A stretch of 64,000 bases of DNA, from the NCBI GenBank assembly GCA_038146925.1, contig JAYQSP010000010.1, forward strand, positions 101,895-165,894, written 5' to 3'. The translations under genes and the position numbers were made by a program. Numbering within the stretch: the first letter of the stretch is position 1; each line of letters starts with the position of its first letter. Under the pieces are notes generated by a model. The model saw nothing but the letters and a program-made list of their open reading frames with translations. It was not told the DNA's origin and made no database searches. This document shows, piece by piece, positions 51,654 to 59,574 of this stretch. Source of the DNA: UBA830 sp038146925. GTDB lineage: Bacteria > Pseudomonadota > Alphaproteobacteria > MPNO01 > UBA830.

Positions 51654-53219
51654 ATGGCCGATCAATTCTTCAATTCCAGCGAACAACCCGCCGCCGGCGA
51701 CAACGTCGTCGAACTGTCCGTCGGCGAAATCTCGCAGGCGATCAAGCGGACGCTGGAAGGCGCGTTCGGTCGTGTCCGCGTGCGCGGCGAGGTCGGGCGC
51801 CCGAACTATCACGGCTCCGGCCATCTGTATTTCACGCTGAAGGATGCCGACGCGGCGATGGATGCCGTCGCGTGGCGCGGCACGGTGGGCAAGCTGTCGC
51901 TCCGGCTCGAAGAAGGCATGGAGGTGATCGCCACCGGGCGCATTTCCTCCTATCCGAAAAGTTCGCGCTACCAGATCGTCATCGAATCGGTCGAGCTCGC
52001 CGGCGAAGGCGCGCTGCTGAAGCTGCTGGAAGACCGGCGCAAGAAGCTCGGCGCCGAGGGTCTGTTCGATGCGGACCGCAAGCGGGACCTGCCGTTCCTG
52101 CCGGACGTGATCGGCGTCGTCACCTCGCCGACCGGTGCGGTGATCCGCGACATCCTGCACCGGCTCGAAGACAGGTTCCCCCGTCACGTCCTGATGTGGC
52201 CGGTCCCGGTACAGGGCGACGGCGCGGCCGCGAAAATCGCGGCGGCGATCAACGGCTTCAACGCCCTGTCCCCCGACGGCGCGGTGCCGCGCCCGGACGT
52301 GCTGATCGTCGCGCGCGGCGGCGGCAGCCTGGAGGACCTGTGGCAGTTCAACGAAGAGATCGTCGTCCGGGCGGCGGCGGCATCGGATATTCCGCTGATC
52401 TCGGCGGTCGGCCATGAAACGGACACCACGCTGATCGATTACGCGTCCGACCGGCGCGCGCCGACGCCGACGGCGGCTGCCGAGATGGCGGTTCCGGTGC
52501 GGTCCGACCTGCTGGCCCAGGTGCTCGACGACGAACGGCGGCTGGTCGCCGGCATGTCCCGCCTGCTGGACGAGCGCCGAAACCATGTCGAAGGACTGTC
52601 GCGCGGCCTGCCGCGTCCGGCGGAACTGCTGGAAGGGGCGATGCAGGCGCTGGATTACGCGACCGACCGCGTCGACAGCCTGGTCGCGCGGCAGATGGAA
52701 CGCTCAGCGGCGCGGCTGGCGACCGCCGCGGCCAGTCTTCCCCATCCGCGCGAGGTGATCGCCCGGGCCGAGAGCGATCTAGCGAACAAAAACGCCCGTA
52801 TCGCCGCCGCGCTGACCGGGTTCGTGCGCGAACGGTCGAACGGTTTCGCCAGCCTGTCGGCGGGGGAACGGATGGCGGGCGGCATGCGCCGCCGGATCGC
52901 CGACGGCGAGGCGCGTCTGAAAGCGAACGAACAGCTGCTCAACAGCCTGTCCTACGAGCGCGTGCTCGATCGGGGTTTCGCGCTGATCCGTGACGAAGAC
53001 GGCGAACCGGTCATGCAGGCCGCGGAAACCACCGCGGGCCAGACCGTGTCGATCCATTTTTCCGACAATGCCGTCGCGGCGACCATCGGGGGGTCGGCGG
53101 ATGGGGCCAAAAAATCCCCGCCCCGGAAACCGGCCGAGAGGAAGGCCACCGCAAAGAAGCCGGCGAAGCCCAGAAAATCCGCACCCGCGCCCGGCGGCGA
53201 TCAGGGCTCGCTTTTCTGA
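51654..53219 (+). CDS. xseA: Exodeoxyribonuclease VII large subunit XseA
   Basis: Single-strand DNA exonuclease subunit. About 521 residues: N-terminal OB fold (ELSVGEISQAIKRTLEGAFGRVRVRGEVGRPNYHGSGHLYF), catalytic core (GVVTSPTGAVIRDILHRL, ARGGGSLEDLWQFNEE, SAVGHETDTTLIDYASDRRAPTPTAAAE) and a coiled-coil C-terminal half. The Lys/Pro/Ala-rich tail after about residue 485 is a lineage-specific extension. The start may be ATG 51654 or 51642, and neither has a strong ribosome site. Confidence 0.95.
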   Translation: MADQFFNSSEQPAAGDNVVELSVGEISQAIKRTLEGAFGRVRVRGEVGRPNYHGSGHLYFTLKDADAAMDAVAWRGTVGKLSLRLEEGMEVIATGRISSYPKSSRYQIVIESVELAGEGALLKLLEDRRKKLGAEGLFDADRKRDLPFLPDVIGVVTSPTGAVIRDILHRLEDRFPRHVLMWPVPVQGDGAAAKIAAAINGFNALSPDGAVPRPDVLIVARGGGSLEDLWQFNEEIVVRAAAASDIPLISAVGHETDTTLIDYASDRRAPTPTAAAEMAVPVRSDLLAQVLDDERRLVAGMSRLLDERRNHVEGLSRGLPRPAELLEGAMQALDYATDRVDSLVARQMERSAARLATAAASLPHPREVIARAESDLANKNARIAAALTGFVRERSNGFASLSAGERMAGGMRRRIADGEARLKANEQLLNSLSYERVLDRGFALIRDEDGEPVMQAAETTAGQTVSIHFSDNAVAATIGGSADGAKKSPPRKPAERKATAKKPAKPRKSAPAPGGDQGSLF

Positions 53220-53222
53220 ACC

Positions 53223-54038
53223 ATGATGAGATTTCTGTCGGGCGCCCTGATGCTTCTCGCTCTGCCGATGCCGGTCTCGGCGACGTCCCTGTCCCTCTCC
53301 GGCGATTTCGTTCAGGGCGGGCTGATCACCGGCACCACGCTTCCCGGCGCCACGGTCAGCCTGAACGGCGCGCCGGTCCGGGTCGGCTCGGACGGTGTGT
53401 TCGTGTTCGGGCTCGGCCGGGATGCGCCGAACACGACCGTGCTCGACGTCGTGCTGCCCGACGGCAAACGCGACACCCGGACGCTTGAGATCAGGCAGCG
53501 CAAATACCGTATCCAGCGCATCGACGGCCTGCCGCGCAGGATGGTCACGCCCTCGGCGAAGGCGCTGGAGCGAATCCGGCGCGAAGGAAATGCCATCCGG
53601 GCGGCCCGCGCGGTGTTCACGAACGACGCCCATTTCAAAGGCGGGTTCGTCTGGCCCGCCGAAGGCCGTATTTCCGGCGTCTATGGCAGCCAGCGCATTC
53701 TGAACGGCAAGCCCCGCCGTCCGCATCTCGGCGTCGACATCGCCGCGCCTACAGGCACGCCGGTCGCCGCCGCCGCCGCCGGAACCGTGACGCTGGCTGA
53801 ACGCGATCTGTATTTCACCGGCGGCACCGTCATCGTCGATCACGGTCACGGCCTGTCGACGGTCTATTCGCACTTAAGTGCGATCGACGTCCGCAACGGG
53901 CAGGCGGTCTCGCAGGGGCAGAAAATCGGCGCCGTCGGCTCCACCGGCCGGTCGACCGGCCCACATCTTGACTGGCGCATCAACTGGTATCAGGAGCGCC
54001 TCGACCCGATGCTGCTGGCGGGGCCGATGAAAAAATAG
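53223..54038 (+). CDS. M23-family (LytM) peptidoglycan metallopeptidase
   Basis: A 271-residue exported endopeptidase with signal peptide (FLSGALMLLALPMPVSA), a beta-rich N-terminal module (residues about 20-95) and a C-terminal M23 domain: GRISGVYGSQRI, RRPHLGVDIAAPTGTPV (zinc His and Asp), TVIVDHGHGLSTVYSHLS and GPHLDWRINW (HxD-like). All zinc residues seem present, so it is probably active in cell-wall turnover. It starts three bases after xseA ends. Confidence 0.92.
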   Translation: MMRFLSGALMLLALPMPVSATSLSLSGDFVQGGLITGTTLPGATVSLNGAPVRVGSDGVFVFGLGRDAPNTTVLDVVLPDGKRDTRTLEIRQRKYRIQRIDGLPRRMVTPSAKALERIRREGNAIRAARAVFTNDAHFKGGFVWPAEGRISGVYGSQRILNGKPRRPHLGVDIAAPTGTPVAAAAAGTVTLAERDLYFTGGTVIVDHGHGLSTVYSHLSAIDVRNGQAVSQGQKIGAVGSTGRSTGPHLDWRINWYQERLDPMLLAGPMKK

Positions 54039-54058
54039 GGTAAAAGGGGGGGCTTTTT

Positions 54059-54457
54059 TTACTCTTCCACCTGCACGGTTTCGTATTTCTCCGGCAGGGT
54101 CAGTTCCAGCAGCTCGTAGTCCTCGGAATAGTACAGCACATTGTGCTTGATGCCGGGCGGCTGGATCCAGCAATCGCCTTCCTCGAACTCGACCTCACCT
54201 TGGCCTTCGAACCAGACGCGTGACTGGCCCTTCAGCACCATCACCATCTGGAAATCGACGTCGTGGTAATGCATCCCGCTGCCGCCTTCGGGGCAGGGTT
54301 TGGTGGTGCGGATGATATGGGCGTGCACCTTGCCGCCCGTGGCCGCGCCGATGCCGAGATCCCGGTATTCGCGATAGACGCGCAAACCGCCGCTGACGAA
54401 CGGATTGTCCTTCGCCCGGTTGACGATGAAGTCGGAGTGAATTTTCGTATCGGCCAT
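54059..54457 (-). CDS. Single-domain cupin protein
   Basis: A 132-residue cupin. The first cupin motif is GMHYHDVDFQMVMVLKGQ (His pair plus Glu/Gln position), the second PPGIKHNVLYYSEDYE. Such proteins are metal-dependent dioxygenases, isomerases or sensors; nothing fixes the substrate. It converges on the M23 gene and diverges from the maleylacetate reductase-like gene at 54569, with which it may share regulation. Confidence 0.85.
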   Translation of the reverse strand: MADTKIHSDFIVNRAKDNPFVSGGLRVYREYRDLGIGAATGGKVHAHIIRTTKPCPEGGSGMHYHDVDFQMVMVLKGQSRVWFEGQGEVEFEEGDCWIQPPGIKHNVLYYSEDYELLELTLPEKYETVQVEE

Positions 54458-54568
54458 TGCGTTTTCCCGAGTGGTTGAATTCTAATCGATTTCCGCAATA
54501 TTGATGGTTCCGTCCGTCCGGCGCAATTCCCCGCCCGGATCGGATCAGCCACCGACGGAGACCGGACC

Positions 54569-55642
54569 ATGAAATCCTTTACCCATGTCGGCATGCCGGG
54601 CCGCGTCGTCCACGGTGCCGGGCGCGTCGCCGATCTGGCCGACGAGATAGCGGCGCTGGACGCGACGCGCGTGATGTTTTGCTGCACCAAAAGCCGCGTG
54701 CCCGAGGTCGAAAAACTCGCCGCCACGCTGGGCGACCGGTTTGTCGGCATCTGCGACGCCGCGAAAATTTTCGTGCCGCTGACGGCGGTGGAGCCGGGCC
54801 GTGAGATGGCGAAGGAACTGAATGCCGACTGCCTAGTGACGTACGGCGGCGGCACGGCGGTCGGCCTCGCTAAGGCGATCGCTCTGGAACAGGGTCAGCC
54901 GGTCGTCAGCATCGTCACCACCTATTCGGGGTCGGAGACCACGGCGCTACAGGGCATCATCGGCCATGACGGTGTGCGCGTGAACTACAACGACATGCGC
55001 ATGCTGCCGCGCACGCTCATCTACGATCCGGAACTGATGCTGGACGTGCCGCTCGACGTGTCGGTCGCCAGCGGCTTCAACTCGATTTCGCACGCCGTAA
55101 GCTCCTATCTCGGCAGGGATGCCAATCCGGTCGCCAACATGTATTCCGAGAACGGCATCCGCACGATGTCGGCGGCGTTGGTCAGGCTGGCGCGGGATCC
55201 ACGCGACATCGACGCCCGGTCGGCTGCCATGCACGGCGCGTGGCTATGCGGTATGACGCTGATGTCGTCGGGCACCACCATTCATCACAAGATCGCCCAC
55301 GTGCTGGGCGGCGGGTTCGATCTGCCGCACGGGCCGACCCATGCGGTCGTGCTGCCCCATTCGACCAGCTACAACCGCGACGCTGCGCCCGACGCCATGG
55401 CCGGGATCGGCCGGGCCTTCGACGTGGCGCCGCAAGACGCGCCGCGCGCGCTGTTCGACCTGCTGGGCAAAAGCGGCGCGGCGACGGGGCTGCGCGATCT
55501 CGGCCTGCCCGAAGACGCGCTCGACGAGGCCGCCGACCGCATCATGACCGACCGGTATTACAATCTGCGCGACTACGACCGGCGCGCCATAAGGGCGTTG
55601 CTGCAGGATGCGTGGGAAGGACGGCCGCCGTCGGGCGTTTGA
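54569..55642 (+). CDS. Maleylacetate reductase-like iron-ADH family enzyme
   Basis: A 357-residue group III alcohol-dehydrogenase-fold enzyme, length typical of maleylacetate reductase. YGGGTAVGLAKAIAL and VTTYSGSETTALQG form the NAD and substrate pocket. The metal-ligand Asp of Fe-ADHs is Asn here (SGFNSISHAVS), as in maleylacetate reductases, while the His residues (HKIAHVLGGGFDLPHG) remain. It would reduce maleylacetate to 3-oxoadipate, the point where hydroxyquinol and chlorocatechol routes join; a dienelactone hydrolase lies at 35.6 kb. Confidence 0.88.
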   Translation: MKSFTHVGMPGRVVHGAGRVADLADEIAALDATRVMFCCTKSRVPEVEKLAATLGDRFVGICDAAKIFVPLTAVEPGREMAKELNADCLVTYGGGTAVGLAKAIALEQGQPVVSIVTTYSGSETTALQGIIGHDGVRVNYNDMRMLPRTLIYDPELMLDVPLDVSVASGFNSISHAVSSYLGRDANPVANMYSENGIRTMSAALVRLARDPRDIDARSAAMHGAWLCGMTLMSSGTTIHHKIAHVLGGGFDLPHGPTHAVVLPHSTSYNRDAAPDAMAGIGRAFDVAPQDAPRALFDLLGKSGAATGLRDLGLPEDALDEAADRIMTDRYYNLRDYDRRAIRALLQDAWEGRPPSGV

Positions 55643-55669
55643 TGTTTTGGTTCCGTATGCCTCGGGTGT

Positions 55670-55957
55670 CTAGTCCGGCCGACGCGTTACGGATCGTGCA
55701 TCGCCTTCGCACTCGGTAAATCCTCGGGCGAGCCACCGATAGACCCGGTTGCCGAGATAGAGGAGGGCGATGGACGAGAAATTTGCAATCAGGATGTAGA
55801 CCAGGATTTCGATGGTCAGCAGATGTTTGCGCCGCTCGAAGATGCAGTTGTCGGCCAGATAGAATAGCAGCAGCGCTCCACCGATCAGGACTGGCAGCGC
55901 CAGTCTTTTGATGCCCCGTTCGATGTCTCGGCCGGCCGGGAAATTCGCTTCCGGCAT
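55670..55957 (-). CDS. Hypothetical small membrane protein (95 aa)
   Basis: An open frame of 95 residues with two hydrophobic stretches, about residues 19-37 (LALPVLIGGALLLFYLADN) and 46-68 (LLTIEILVYILIANFSSIAL). Charged ends suggest a two-pass inner-membrane protein. There is no recognised family and no clear ribosome site at ATG 55957. It may be genuine, but the call rests only on the hydrophobic pattern. Confidence 0.45.
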   Translation of the reverse strand: MPEANFPAGRDIERGIKRLALPVLIGGALLLFYLADNCIFERRKHLLTIEILVYILIANFSSIALLYLGNRVYRWLARGFTECEGDARSVTRRPD

Positions 55958-56036
55958 GACAGGCGTTCGCAGATCAGTTTGATCCCCGGCTTGAAGGCAG
56001 GCCTGCGCTTGAGTGTGCGAACGCCGTGTCTTTCCA

Positions 56037-56108
56037 TCAGTTTTCCGTGCCTGCGGCGAAAATCAATGCCGCCGCGAGCGCGCCAACGGATGCCTGTCTG
56101 AATTTCAT
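56037..56108 (-). CDS. Possible short secreted peptide (23 aa)
   Basis: MKFRQASVGALAAALIFAAG then TEN: a signal-peptide-like leader after AGAGGTGAC, stopping at TGA 56037-56039. Either a tiny secreted/entericidin-like peptide or the start of a truncated gene. It is in the 322-bp gap 55958-56279, which otherwise shows only a weak stem, CCTGAAA/TTTCAGG, at 56127-56143, followed by TTTT. Confidence 0.3.
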   Translation of the reverse strand: MKFRQASVGALAAALIFAAGTEN

Positions 56109-56279
56109 AATGTCACCTCTTAACCCCCTGAAACCTTTTCAGGTTTTCCCGAGGGAAAAGGAGCAACCTCCGTGCCAGATTTGTTAATGATACAATTTAA
56201 ACGGGTTAGATGACGGCCGTCCGGTCAGTCGCCGATAATCGTAAAATCCACCGACGGGGTTGAGCACGTAATCCGCCGC

Positions 56280-56936
56280 CTAGGCCTTCCCCGTCTTGCC
56301 CGCCCATACATCCATCACTTCGCCGCTTTCCGGCACGTGGCCGAAGATGAACTCGACCGATTTGATGGTCGCTTCGTGCAGCGGCACATTGGCGGAGCCC
56401 ACGCAGTCCGGCGGCATCACGATGTAATAGCCGTGGAAGAACGCCTCGCGCAGGGTGCTCTCGACGCACACGTTGGTCGCCACGCCGGTGATCACCAGGG
56501 ACTTGAGTCCCCGGCGGCGCAGGATGTCGTCCAGCTGGGTGTTATGGAACGCGGAATAGCAGCGCTTTTCGACCACCTGCTCGCCCTCTGCCGGGCCAAT
56601 CTCGTAGAAATCGGCGCCCCAGGAGCCGGACGCGCAGCACACTGCGCCCTTGCCGTTTTCCAGCATCTTAGACAGCATCGGCGCGGGCAGCAGGTCGTGG
56701 TCGTAGATCGCCTTGATCCAGACGATCTCGCAGCCCGCTTCGCGCCCGGCTTCGACCAGCTTGCCGATGCGTTTGGCCAGCGGTTTGTTGCCGCTCATAT
56801 CCACACCCTGGGAGGTGTGGATGTAGCCTTTCTCGGCGCAGAAATCGTTCTGCATGTCGACCACCACGATGGCGGTGTGGGCCGGGTCGAGGATCTCGTC
56901 GAGGCCGTTAAGAAGCCCCGGATTCTGGTCAGACAT
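56280..56936 (-). CDS. Isochorismatase-like cysteine hydrolase (RutB-like)
   Basis: A 218-residue amidohydrolase. The triad is Asp27 (VVVDMQNDFC), Lys124 (VVEKRCYSAF) and Cys157 (GVATNVCVESTLREAFF). The GVATNVCVEST segment is shared with ureidoacrylate amidohydrolase RutB and related ureidase/amidase enzymes. It overlaps the end of the LigB-like dioxygenase gene by 8 bp, so ring cleavage and amide hydrolysis are probably linked. This suggests a nitrogen-containing ring substrate. Confidence 0.88.
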   Translation of the reverse strand: MSDQNPGLLNGLDEILDPAHTAIVVVDMQNDFCAEKGYIHTSQGVDMSGNKPLAKRIGKLVEAGREAGCEIVWIKAIYDHDLLPAPMLSKMLENGKGAVCCASGSWGADFYEIGPAEGEQVVEKRCYSAFHNTQLDDILRRRGLKSLVITGVATNVCVESTLREAFFHGYYIVMPPDCVGSANVPLHEATIKSVEFIFGHVPESGEVMDVWAGKTGKA

Positions 56937-57789
56937 TGGCAGGTTCCTTCTCCATTTCCCAGTAAACGCAGCCCATGCCGCAGCGCAGCTCGACCGCGGG
57001 CTCGTAGCAGATTGTGATCGACGGCCGGGCACCAACCATCCCCATCGCGCCGATCCAGGCGATCAGCTCCGACGTGCCGCCGTCGCCAGCGGCGCTCATT
57101 TTTTCCTGTGTGCACTCGCGCAACACCTTTTCTGGATCGCCCTCTTCCAGCAGGGCGAGGAACCAGCGGTCAAATTCCTCGTCGACGTCGAAATATTTCG
57201 GCCCGCCCGGATCGTGGCTGAGCCCGCCCGTGCCCATGAAGGCGATGCGCAGGCCGGCCGGCAGGTCGTTCTCTACGATCTTCTGTACCGCCTGCCCGAA
57301 TTCGTAGCAGGTACGCGGCGACGGGATCGGCGGCACGATGCAGTTCATGTGGATCGGCACCAGCGGGATGTCGTAATCCGGCGTCAGGTATTTCAGCGGC
57401 ACCGACCAGTTGTCGTCGAACAGCAGCTCGTCTTTGGCGATGGTATCGTATCCCTGTGCGGACAGCCCGTCGAACAGCGCCGTCGCGACGGAGGAATTTC
57501 CTGCTAGCTGGTAGGGGTCGACATTGACCCAGTCGCGGAACCACTCCGCCGGGCCTTTCCAGTTGGCGGCGGTCCCGATGCAGAAATCGTGTGGGTCGTC
57601 GACCGGCATGTTGAGCACGTGATCGTTGGCGAGGCCGATAATTAGGTCCGGCTTCGCCGCGCGCAGTTTTTCGCCCAGCGCGTTGAAGCCGTCAGTCAGG
57701 GATTTCTGTTCGTGTTCGGGGGCGCGGTCGAGCCAGCCGGTCATGCCCGGCGCGTGGCTCAGCCCAGTAACGAAGACAAGCTCGGCCAT
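56929..57789 (-). CDS. LigB-type extradiol dioxygenase catalytic subunit
   Basis: A 286-residue class III extradiol dioxygenase. Fe ligands appear as His12 (TGLSHAPG), His57 (GLANDHVLN) and the Glu in TSELIAWIG; the catalytic His is in GTGGLSHDPGG. It is only distantly like the LigB at 40777, so a different diol substrate is likely. Its ATG overlaps the stop of the upstream LigA-like gene (TAATG), the usual alpha-beta order. The RutB-like amidase follows immediately. Confidence 0.88.
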   Translation of the reverse strand: MAELVFVTGLSHAPGMTGWLDRAPEHEQKSLTDGFNALGEKLRAAKPDLIIGLANDHVLNMPVDDPHDFCIGTAANWKGPAEWFRDWVNVDPYQLAGNSSVATALFDGLSAQGYDTIAKDELLFDDNWSVPLKYLTPDYDIPLVPIHMNCIVPPIPSPRTCYEFGQAVQKIVENDLPAGLRIAFMGTGGLSHDPGGPKYFDVDEEFDRWFLALLEEGDPEKVLRECTQEKMSAAGDGGTSELIAWIGAMGMVGARPSITICYEPAVELRCGMGCVYWEMEKEPANV

Positions 57790-58100
57790 TATCTGGTTTT
57801 CCCTTTTCCGTCGACGACGCTTCTGCCGTAGGCCTGCGCCGAGGGCGAATTGTTGTGGTTATAGGCGCCGCCGTGAAACAGGCGCGAGACCTGCGGCAGG
57901 AAATAGGGATGAACCCCCAGCTCGCCTAGCCGCTTGATGTCGATGTCGCGGAACGCTTGGCGCTCCTCCTCGCTCAGGCCGTAATTTTCCATGACGGTTT
58001 CGAAATTCTCAGCGAAACCGGAATACAGCGCCGGATCGCGCCGTACCTCGAAGATCATCCGGTTCGCCGCCAGTTCGCGCCGGGTGTCGGCGATGCCCAT
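57789..58100 (-). CDS. LigA-type extradiol dioxygenase small subunit
   Basis: A 103-residue helical protein: RRELAANRMIFEVRRDPALY, ENYGLSEEERQAFRDIDIKRLGELGVHPYFLPQVSRLF. The length and layout fit the LigA subunit family. ATG 58100 follows CAAGGGAGACGC. It is the first gene of a three-gene minus-strand operon (small subunit, catalytic subunit, amidase) and diverges from the DUF1989 genes across 156 bp. Confidence 0.82.
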   Translation of the reverse strand: MGIADTRRELAANRMIFEVRRDPALYSGFAENFETVMENYGLSEEERQAFRDIDIKRLGELGVHPYFLPQVSRLFHGGAYNHNNSPSAQAYGRSVVDGKGKTR

Positions 58101-58199
58101 GTCTGCGTCTCCCTTGTTCCGTGCCCGATGATACCAAGGTCGCGACCCGCGTAAAGCAGCGCTGCGGGTTAATCCATGCCGTGCCGGTAGAAAACAGGG

Positions 58200-58252
58200 T
58201 TGCAAAAAACAACCATAGTTATTTATAAAATATAAAATACGACCTAAGGAGG
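58200..58252 (+). promoter_or_regulatory. AT-rich promoter and strong ribosome site before the DUF1989 genes
   Basis: TTGCAA (58200-58205), 17 bases, then TTATAA (58223-58228) in a long A/T island, followed by a full AAGGAGG at 58246-58252 and ATG at 58257. This is a strong expression signal for a gene that is now broken. The minus-strand dioxygenase operon starts about 100 bp away. Confidence 0.5.
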
Positions 58253-58256
58253 TTTT

Positions 58257-58910
58257 ATGGAAAAGGGTGGCCGAACATATTCTGCGGGGCGGCCAGGCCA
58301 TGGTGGTGGAGCTGCCGCCGGGCATGCGTATCCGCATCGTCGACACGGTCGGCGGCCAGATCGGCGCGATGATGGAATTCGCCGAGGCCGATCCGAATCG
58401 CGGGTTTTCGATGGCGGCGTCACTTGCACTTGGCGCCCTGAACAGATCGCTTGATAGCGATACGTCGGTCGCGCTGATCGAGGACGACGTCGTTACAAAC
58501 CGGGTGGGCGAGGAGCTGCTGCGTGTCGCCGGCGACACTATGCCCGGTGGGGTATCCGCAACATCCATACCTGCCTCTGCAATGCGGAATCGTATCGAAA
58601 CGAACAGGACATCGGCTGTTTCGGCGCCCTGTTGCATGCGATTGCGCCGTGAGTTTCGGTCCCTCCGGCTGCGCGGCCAGCCAGCGCGGTCGATGCGCTC
58701 GACCTGTTTGGCAAGGCGCAGGACGTGTCGCTCGACGGCCTAAACCTGCCGGACGGTTTTACCGACGATGGCAACTGGGAGGAATTGGGGGTACCGGCGG
58801 TACGCGCCGACGACTATCTTGAGTTCGACATTCTGACGCCCTGCCTGGTGGCATGCGCCAACTGCTCTTCCGTCGGCGACGGGATTATCAGGATCGACTT
58901 TATGAGCTGA
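58257..58910 (+). pseudogene. DUF1989 (urea carboxylase-associated) gene, degraded
   Basis: The product would resemble the intact DUF1989 protein next door. The start (ATG 58257 after AAGGAGG) is out of frame with the next part after three codons; removing a G from GGG 58265-58267 gives MEKVAEHILRGGQAMVVELP. That part runs to about 58548, shifts again at GGGG (58549-58552), and continues as GIRNIHTCLCNAESYRNEQD. A TGA interrupts it at 58650-58652, after which the same frame resumes as VDALDLFGKAQDVSLDGLNL and ends LVACANCSSVGDG at 58910. Two frameshifts and a stop make it a pseudogene. Confidence 0.75.
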
Positions 58911-58922
58911 AACGGAAATCGC

Positions 58923-59537
58923 GTGAAACCAATCTTCGAAACTGTGATGGCCCCAGCCACCGGGTGGGCGGACATAGTGAAAACCGGTCAGAGGCTGCGC
59001 GTTACCGATCTCGAAGGGTTGCAGGTCGTCGACATGGCGGTGTTCAACGACGCCAATCTGCGCGAAAAGCTGTCGACGTCCTATTCGCGCTTGCGCGCCG
59101 GGGTTGGCGGAGGACACGGCTTTCATCCGCGCGACCGCCTGGTCGAGGGCGATGTGCTGATGTCGACCATCAACAACGAGATGATGCGGATGACTGCCGA
59201 CACGGCGGAGGTCAAGGGTATGCACGACGTCCACGGACGCATGTGGAACCGCTACCTTTACGAAGCGATGGGCGAACCGGGCAAGGACGGCTGCCACGAG
59301 ATCATTTCCGGCGTCGTCGCCGGCCACGGCCTACTTCCAGAGGATATTCCCGACACCATCGATCTGTTCATGAACTATCATCACGATTGCGCCCACGGAT
59401 GGTGGGTACTGGAGGAAGGCGTCTCCAAACCGGGCGATTACGTGGAATTCGAGGCGCTGATGGATTGCCTCGTCGCTCTGTCGAACTGCCCGTTCTATAG
59501 CGGCACGCCGATGAGGGTCGAAATATTCGCCCCATGA
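58923..59537 (+). CDS. DUF1989 (urea carboxylase-associated family) protein
   Basis: A 204-residue protein from GTG 58923. LRVTDLEGLQVVDMAVFNDANLREKLS, DVHGRMWNRYLYEAMG, and GDYVEFEALMDCLVALSNCPFY are the usual conserved blocks, with Cys and His residues that may bind metal. Members of the family accompany urea amidolyase/carboxylase genes or guanidine metabolism, but no urea carboxylase is here. It is 12 bp after the broken paralogue and 37 bp before a ThDP enzyme. Confidence 0.85.
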   Translation: MKPIFETVMAPATGWADIVKTGQRLRVTDLEGLQVVDMAVFNDANLREKLSTSYSRLRAGVGGGHGFHPRDRLVEGDVLMSTINNEMMRMTADTAEVKGMHDVHGRMWNRYLYEAMGEPGKDGCHEIISGVVAGHGLLPEDIPDTIDLFMNYHHDCAHGWWVLEEGVSKPGDYVEFEALMDCLVALSNCPFYSGTPMRVEIFAP

Positions 59538-59574
59538 CATTTCCCTGCGCAGAATACCCGGAAGGAGGGACGGC

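Noticed and set aside
50313..52586. A 757-residue minus-strand extension of purD
   Set aside because: PurD homology starts at ATG 51581; everything upstream overlaps xseA in antisense and has no family match.
54040..54058. Terminator between the M23 and cupin genes
   Set aside because: The G-run followed by a T-run has only a weak AAAAG/CTTTT pairing, insufficient for a supported hairpin.
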